From: Gracilibacillus boraciitolerans JCM 21714
Lineage (GTDB): Bacteria > Bacillota > Bacilli > Bacillales > Amphibacillaceae
Length of the DNA: 64,000 bases
Direction: 5' to 3'
Assembly (NCBI RefSeq): GCF_000521485.1
Contig: NZ_BAVS01000005.1
Span: 62,001-126,000 of the forward strand
In this document: one piece after another, positions 59,400-64,000 of the stretch
How the letters are laid out: every line of letters begins with the position of its first letter
Position numbering within the stretch: the stretch's first letter is position 1
Translations under genes and position numbers: made by a program
The notes under the pieces: model-generated
What the model saw: only the letters and a program-made list of their open reading frames with translations
What the model was told of the DNA's origin: nothing
The model's database searches: none

Positions 59400-62300
59400 T
59401 TGGAAACTTTAATGAAATATCGTAAAATTGTTTGGATTTTTATTTTATTATTTATTGTAACGGGAATATTTACCTATCTACAACTACCCAAACGTGACAT
59501 ACCGGAAATCGAACAAAACATCGCCTCTGTATCCACCGTATATCCTGGTGCTAATCCAGAAATTGTGGAACAGGTAATAACCGATCCAATTGAAGAACAA
59601 ATCATCGATATTGATGGTGTTGATCAGGTGACGTCTGCTTCTACTAACGGTTTCTCTACTGTTACTGTTACATTAGAGGATAATGCAAATGCAGATGCAG
59701 ATTCCATATATGCCACGATAAGACAATCCGTCCAAAATGCACAAAAAAGCTTTCCAGAAGAAGTATTAACACCTGACGTGACCACAGACCTTATTACATC
59801 GAGTGTCGCTACCTACCATCTGTTAAGTGACGATCGAGAGCAATTATTTACTATCAGAACGCAGCTGGAAGATTGGAAAGAAACACTTACTTCCATTAGT
59901 GGTGTTCAATCTGTATCCATCAAAGGTTTGCCAGACCAAAAGGTGGTCATTTCGCTAGATGAAGAGCAATTGGCAGAAGCCCGAATTCAACCAAATCAGG
60001 TGATTGAGGCAATTCAAAATGAATTAAGTCCTACCGCGTTAGGAACTGAAAAAAATAATGAGCAAAATATATTATTAACTATGAATTCAATAGATGAATT
60101 AAGTCAATTAGATAATATCTACATTCCCACAGTAAATGAAGAAGAAATTTACTTATCCGACATTGCTACTATTACAGTAACACAAGAAGCGATAGAAGAT
60201 GTGATTACTTATCAGGAACAAGCTGCCTTATCATTAACGATCTTTGCGGAGGATGGTGTCAACATTACTAGTCTTCAGTCTCAGATTGATGAAAAGGTTA
60301 ACCAATTACAAAAGGATTTGCCAGAAGAAGTAACTGCAGACCGTTTCTATTCTCAAAGCACCATTATTGATGAAGTATACTCAAGCTTACTTATTTCCTT
60401 TGCAATCTCCTTATTTTCCGTGATTGTGATCATGATTTTGGGGTTGCCATTATCATCTGCTATTTTAGTAGCTTTTGCGATTCCAATTTCGATTATTGTT
60501 GGTTTAATTCCATTACCATATACAGGTGTTGATCTTAACCAAATCTCAATTATCGGCATTATAGTAGCGATAGGAATTCTCGTAGATGATGCTATTGTTG
60601 TCAACGACAATATTATGCGGCGTTATCAATTGGGTGACAGTCCGTTAACAGGTGTAAAAAGAGGTGTGAATGAAGTAGGTGTCTCGATTGTCACTTCCAC
60701 CCTATTAATTGTATTCAGCTTTTTTCCATTAACCTTTTTATCTGGTAGTAATGGTGCGTTTATTCGGGCATTACCAATTGCTTTGATGGGAACGATCATT
60801 GCTTCGACACTTTTAGCATTAACATTGATTCCAACGATACAATATACGAGACAACTGAGAATATATCGAGTTAAAAAACGGCGTATCGGTTTACTAACTA
60901 ACTTCTTCCGATGGTTAGAAGATTTCTATGCAAAAACCATTCTGCCTGTGACGATTAAAAAGCCATGGGTAACAGTGATTAGTGGTATCATTGCTTGTAT
61001 TCTTTTATTATTACTGGCTGTCAAAGTACCGTTTGAATTCTTCCCTGCTGCAGATCGGGAAGAAGTAACGCTATCACTGACATTAGAAGAAGGCACACCA
61101 ATCGAAGAAACAGATCAAACGCTGGAGGACATTGAAAATTATATTTTAAATAGTGAGGAACATGTAAAGGAAACGGCACGCTATACAGGCGGAGGCTTGC
61201 CAAATATCTTTAACTCTGGTTTAACGAGATCCGGAGAAAACACGGGACAGCTGGTCGTTCGCGTTGATCGTGAAAACACCTCTGCCAGTGATTTTATTAA
61301 TAACTATCAACAAGCGTTACGAGAAAAGTTTCCAGACGGAGAAATATTCCTGGAAACCATTGTATCAGGTCCACCACCATCTGCTGCCTTAGAATTAAAA
61401 TTACAAGGTCCGGAGCTAGATACGTTATTAGAAAAAGCATCCAGTTTAAAAGAACAATTGAATGCACTTGAATCCGTTGAAATCGCGACGGTGAATATAG
61501 GAACAAGTCAACCAGTCAAAACGTATGATATTGACCGTGACTTTTTAGCTGAGAACAACATAGCGCTCAACCAAATCACAGGAACGCTGCAGCTAGCGAA
61601 TACCGGTATACCATTATCAGATATTAAAGTTGACAATCAACGAATGACTATGGAGCTGATATTAGATGAGGGGCAGCAAGATGCGATTGACCTTAGTGCG
61701 TTGACTGCAGCAGTTAATTCCGAACAGGGAATGCCAGAGTTCTACAGCTATGATGAATTCATATCGGTTAGCACGGATGAGCAAATTGCTGCTATTACAC
61801 ATGAAAATGGAAAACGTACCATTACGATTTCCGCCTATCAAGCAGAAAATGGGGATTTCACAGCCGAAACAACGAACATCATTGATACGATGCGTTCTGA
61901 ACTTTCTGCTTTAGAAGGAGAATATACATTAAATGAAGATGGAGAGGCAAGCGCAGAGACTGAATTTTTTGTGGAAGTTGCCAAACTGTTCGTTATCGTA
62001 TTATTCCTGATTTACCTGACATTGGCGATTCAGTTCAATTCCTTATTAACGCCAATATTAATTACAAGTACCGTATTCCTGGCGATAACAGGGGCGATTG
62101 TTGGTTTATTCGTAACAGGTCAACCACTAAGCTTTTTAGCTGTATTAGGGATTGTATCCTTAGCCGGCATTGTAGTTAGAAATTCTATTCTGATCATCGA
62201 GTTCATTGAACAGAATAAAGAAAAATATGAAAATCATATTGTCGATGCCATTATCGCAGCCGGACGCGCACGATTACGACCAATTATTTTAACAACCTTA

Positions 62301-62468
62301 ACATCGATCGCTGCGTTAACACCGATCATCTTCATGGGTGACGTTTTATTTAAACCATTGGCAGTATCGATTGTATCAGGGATTATCTTCTCAACGATTC
62401 TGACCTTACTATTGTTACCAGCGTTTTATATTACAATGGTCCGAATCAGTACGAAAAAAGAAAAATAA
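59400..62468 (+). CDS. RND-family efflux transporter (SwrC/AcrB-like)
   Basis: About 1022 residues, twelve spans with two large external loops. TTG 59400 preceded by GAGGTG is the likely start; upstream in-frame codons lack a ribosome site. YPGANPEIVEQVITDPIEEQ is the RND signature near residue 53; the proton-relay acids are in ILVDDAIVVNDNI of the fourth helix. Second half begins near VTVISGIIACILLLLLAVKV. Like B. subtilis SwrC (surfactin self-resistance), no membrane-fusion partner is next to it. G4 runs in this gene are not expanded. Confidence 0.9.
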   Translation: METLMKYRKIVWIFILLFIVTGIFTYLQLPKRDIPEIEQNIASVSTVYPGANPEIVEQVITDPIEEQIIDIDGVDQVTSASTNGFSTVTVTLEDNANADADSIYATIRQSVQNAQKSFPEEVLTPDVTTDLITSSVATYHLLSDDREQLFTIRTQLEDWKETLTSISGVQSVSIKGLPDQKVVISLDEEQLAEARIQPNQVIEAIQNELSPTALGTEKNNEQNILLTMNSIDELSQLDNIYIPTVNEEEIYLSDIATITVTQEAIEDVITYQEQAALSLTIFAEDGVNITSLQSQIDEKVNQLQKDLPEEVTADRFYSQSTIIDEVYSSLLISFAISLFSVIVIMILGLPLSSAILVAFAIPISIIVGLIPLPYTGVDLNQISIIGIIVAIGILVDDAIVVNDNIMRRYQLGDSPLTGVKRGVNEVGVSIVTSTLLIVFSFFPLTFLSGSNGAFIRALPIALMGTIIASTLLALTLIPTIQYTRQLRIYRVKKRRIGLLTNFFRWLEDFYAKTILPVTIKKPWVTVISGIIACILLLLLAVKVPFEFFPAADREEVTLSLTLEEGTPIEETDQTLEDIENYILNSEEHVKETARYTGGGLPNIFNSGLTRSGENTGQLVVRVDRENTSASDFINNYQQALREKFPDGEIFLETIVSGPPPSAALELKLQGPELDTLLEKASSLKEQLNALESVEIATVNIGTSQPVKTYDIDRDFLAENNIALNQITGTLQLANTGIPLSDIKVDNQRMTMELILDEGQQDAIDLSALTAAVNSEQGMPEFYSYDEFISVSTDEQIAAITHENGKRTITISAYQAENGDFTAETTNIIDTMRSELSALEGEYTLNEDGEASAETEFFVEVAKLFVIVLFLIYLTLAIQFNSLLTPILITSTVFLAITGAIVGLFVTGQPLSFLAVLGIVSLAGIVVRNSILIIEFIEQNKEKYENHIVDAIIAAGRARLRPIILTTLTSIAALTPIIFMGDVLFKPLAVSIVSGIIFSTILTLLLLPAFYITMVRISTKKEK

Positions 62469-62597
62469 TATTTGAAACTTCTAACCAAGTACAGAAGACA
62501 CAAACTCGAAGGTGTGACGACTTTGAAAGTATGGTGAGTGTAAGGCACAAGCTCCGTCCATTTACTTTGTAGTTTCGATATAATAGTTTTAATTAAT

Positions 62598-62640
62598 AGA
62601 AATCCCTCAGGCTATAATCAGTCTGAGGATTTCTATTATA
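62598..62640. terminator. Convergent terminator RND gene / cystine symporter
   Basis: AGAAATCCCTCAG / CTGAGGATTTCT stem with flanking A/T tails for both strands. Confidence 0.85.
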
Positions 62641-64000
62641 GAGCGATGTCTTTATTGACAGACTCTTTATCATTATATTTAGTGATGTTTAACTTTTTCA
62701 TGATTTTTGACGTCAATGTTCCTGATAAAATTGAGTCATTAACGTTTAATGCTGTACGTCCCATATCGATTAATGGTTCTACTGTAATCAGGAGACCTGC
62801 TAACGCAACCGGTAAGTTCATCGATGATAAAACGATTAAGGCTGCAAATGTAGCACCGCCGCCAACTCCAGCTACACCAAAGGAACTAATGCCAATAATT
62901 AAAATTAGTGGTATTAAAAATCCAGGAGATAACGGATCAATACCTTGTGATGGTGCAATCATAACAGCCAACATCGCCGGGTAAATACCTGCACATCCAT
63001 TTTGACCAATGGTTGCACCAAATGATGCCGCCATATTCGCTGTACCACCATGTACCCCCAAGATTTTCACGTTGTACTTGAATCGTTAATGGAATGGTTC
63101 CAGCACTTGATCGTGATGTAAATGCAAAGCTCAGAACAGGTAATACTTTTCTCACATAAATGAACGGATTTAAACCAAATAGCGCTAAAAGAATCATATG
63201 AATGATAAACATTGCAATTAACGCAACGTAGGATGCACCCACAAATTTACCAAGTTCAATTATTCCAGCTACATTAGTCTGTGCAACAGTATTCGCAATT
63301 AATCCTAAAATACCATATGGCGCAAGTCTTAGGATGATCGTCACTATCCGCATTACTACTGCATAAATAGTATTAACAATATCGACAAATTTCTCTGCTT
63401 GCTCTGGCTGTTTTCTCCTTAGCCTAAGACGGCAATACCAATAATGATAGAGAAAATAACAACAGCAATAACCGAGGTAGCACGCTCACCGGTCATATCT
63501 AAAAAGATGTTAGACGGAATAAATTCCAGAATTTTTTGCGGAGTCGTCATTCCTTCCAGCGATCCTAATCTTTCTTCCAGAGCTAAACCACGTTCTTCTT
63601 CTGCCTGGCCCATTTCTATTTGATCCGCATTTAGATTAAAGATGGAAGCACTCGCTATCCCAACCATTGCAGCTACCATCGCTGTAGTTACCAATATTCC
63701 AATAATCCATGCTGACATTTTTCCTAATTCAGACGATTTTTCCAAATTAATAATTGACTGAATGATTGATACCATAACAAGTGGTATAACAATCATCATC
63801 AGGAATCGAACATATCCTCGTCCTACAATATTATACCAATCAGTTGTTGCGCTGACGACTTCTGAGTCAGCTGAATAAACAATTTGTAAAAAGGCGCCTA
63901 GTAAAATTCCTAAGCCTAAACCAGCAAAAACTCGTTTACTAAAAGATACATATTTTTTCTGCATCGCAAATAAAATACCGATAAATATAAGCATAATAGC
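62636..64000 (-). CDS. tcyP: L-cystine:cation symporter TcyP-like, partial, two frame breaks
   Basis: DAACS-family symporter; the extreme N-terminus lies beyond the right edge. [80 protein letters not shown] and [20 protein letters not shown] then [14 protein letters not shown] are close to B. subtilis TcyP. Breaks: one base missing near 63422 (AGGCCT reads AGGCT), restoring [17 protein letters not shown], and C5 at 63055-63059 (four restores [15 protein letters not shown]). Confidence 0.9.

Overview
The window reads as chromosomal core from a low-GC, spore-forming member of the Bacillaceae. Gene order closely follows the Bacillus subtilis ywm-yw-ywd region: spoIIID, spoIIQ, spoIID-murAA, the atp operon, upp-glyA, the ywl cluster, prmC-prfA, rho-murAB-fbaA-spo0F-pyrG-rpoE, argS, speE-speB-pbpG, ywhD, ywgA-ywfO, lipL, pta-hemQ, gerQ-ywdK-ywdI. 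Sporulation genes (spoIIID, spoIIQ, spoIID, spoIIR, spo0F, gerQ) confirm an endospore former. Dispersed palindromes and hairpins suggest a halophilic genus near Oceanobacillus, Virgibacillus or Gracilibacillus, but the genus is a guess. No tRNA, rRNA, CRISPR array, prophage or intact insertion sequence was seen.

Layout. 0-7 kb: mbl, sporulation regulators and engulfment proteins, murAA, and an AimR-like (arbitrium receptor-like) TPR protein inserted between spoIIQ and spoIIID. 7-15 kb: the complete F1Fo ATP synthase operon atpZ-I-B-E-F-H-A-G-D-C with its promoter. 15-30 kb: a secreted subtilase, pyrimidine salvage (upp, tdk), serine hydroxymethyltransferase, the ywl cluster, spoIIR, translation termination (prmC, prfA), L31 and Rho. 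30-43 kb: second MurA, aldolase, Spo0F, CTP synthase with a nucleotide-sensing leader, RNA polymerase delta, cardiolipin synthase, argS, a second AimR-like gene, and spermidine synthesis. 43-64 kb: a class A penicillin-binding protein, lipoylation, a MenC-like enolase, Pta, coproheme decarboxylase, spore coat GerQ, a sodium-coupled transporter, an acyltransferase, aminopeptidase, an RND exporter and a cystine symporter cut by the right edge.

The most striking signal is not a gene. G or C runs of exactly 7 or 8 bases occur about 55 times (47 of length 7, 8 of length 8, none longer, counted by eye); roughly one would be expected by chance. Where protein families allow a check, the ancestral run was 4 or 5, so three bases have been added, giving an extra Gly or Pro in AtpA (three times), AtpE, AtpI, MurAA, Rho (three times), RpoE, PyrG, ArgS, SpeB, SpeE and others. 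A smaller number of runs gained one or two bases, and together with other one- or two-base indels they break about 20 genes, including essential ones (atpB, prfA, pyrG, argS, rho). Because those genes must work, most of this is probably sequence or consensus error, but the near-constant +3 step, also seen in non-coding runs, is not ordinary homopolymer noise. Broken genes are annotated here as single genes with the break positions given.

Other points of interest are two HTH-less AimR-like receptors with no peptide gene beside them, a family of about 150-bp palindromic elements (two copies in opposite orientation in the 0.85-kb spo0F-pyrG gap), tandem TGGCCA-centred repeats at two distant loci, one feeding into a protein C-terminus, a pyrG leader with promoter, GGGCTC start and attenuator, and a probable ATT start codon for atpZ.
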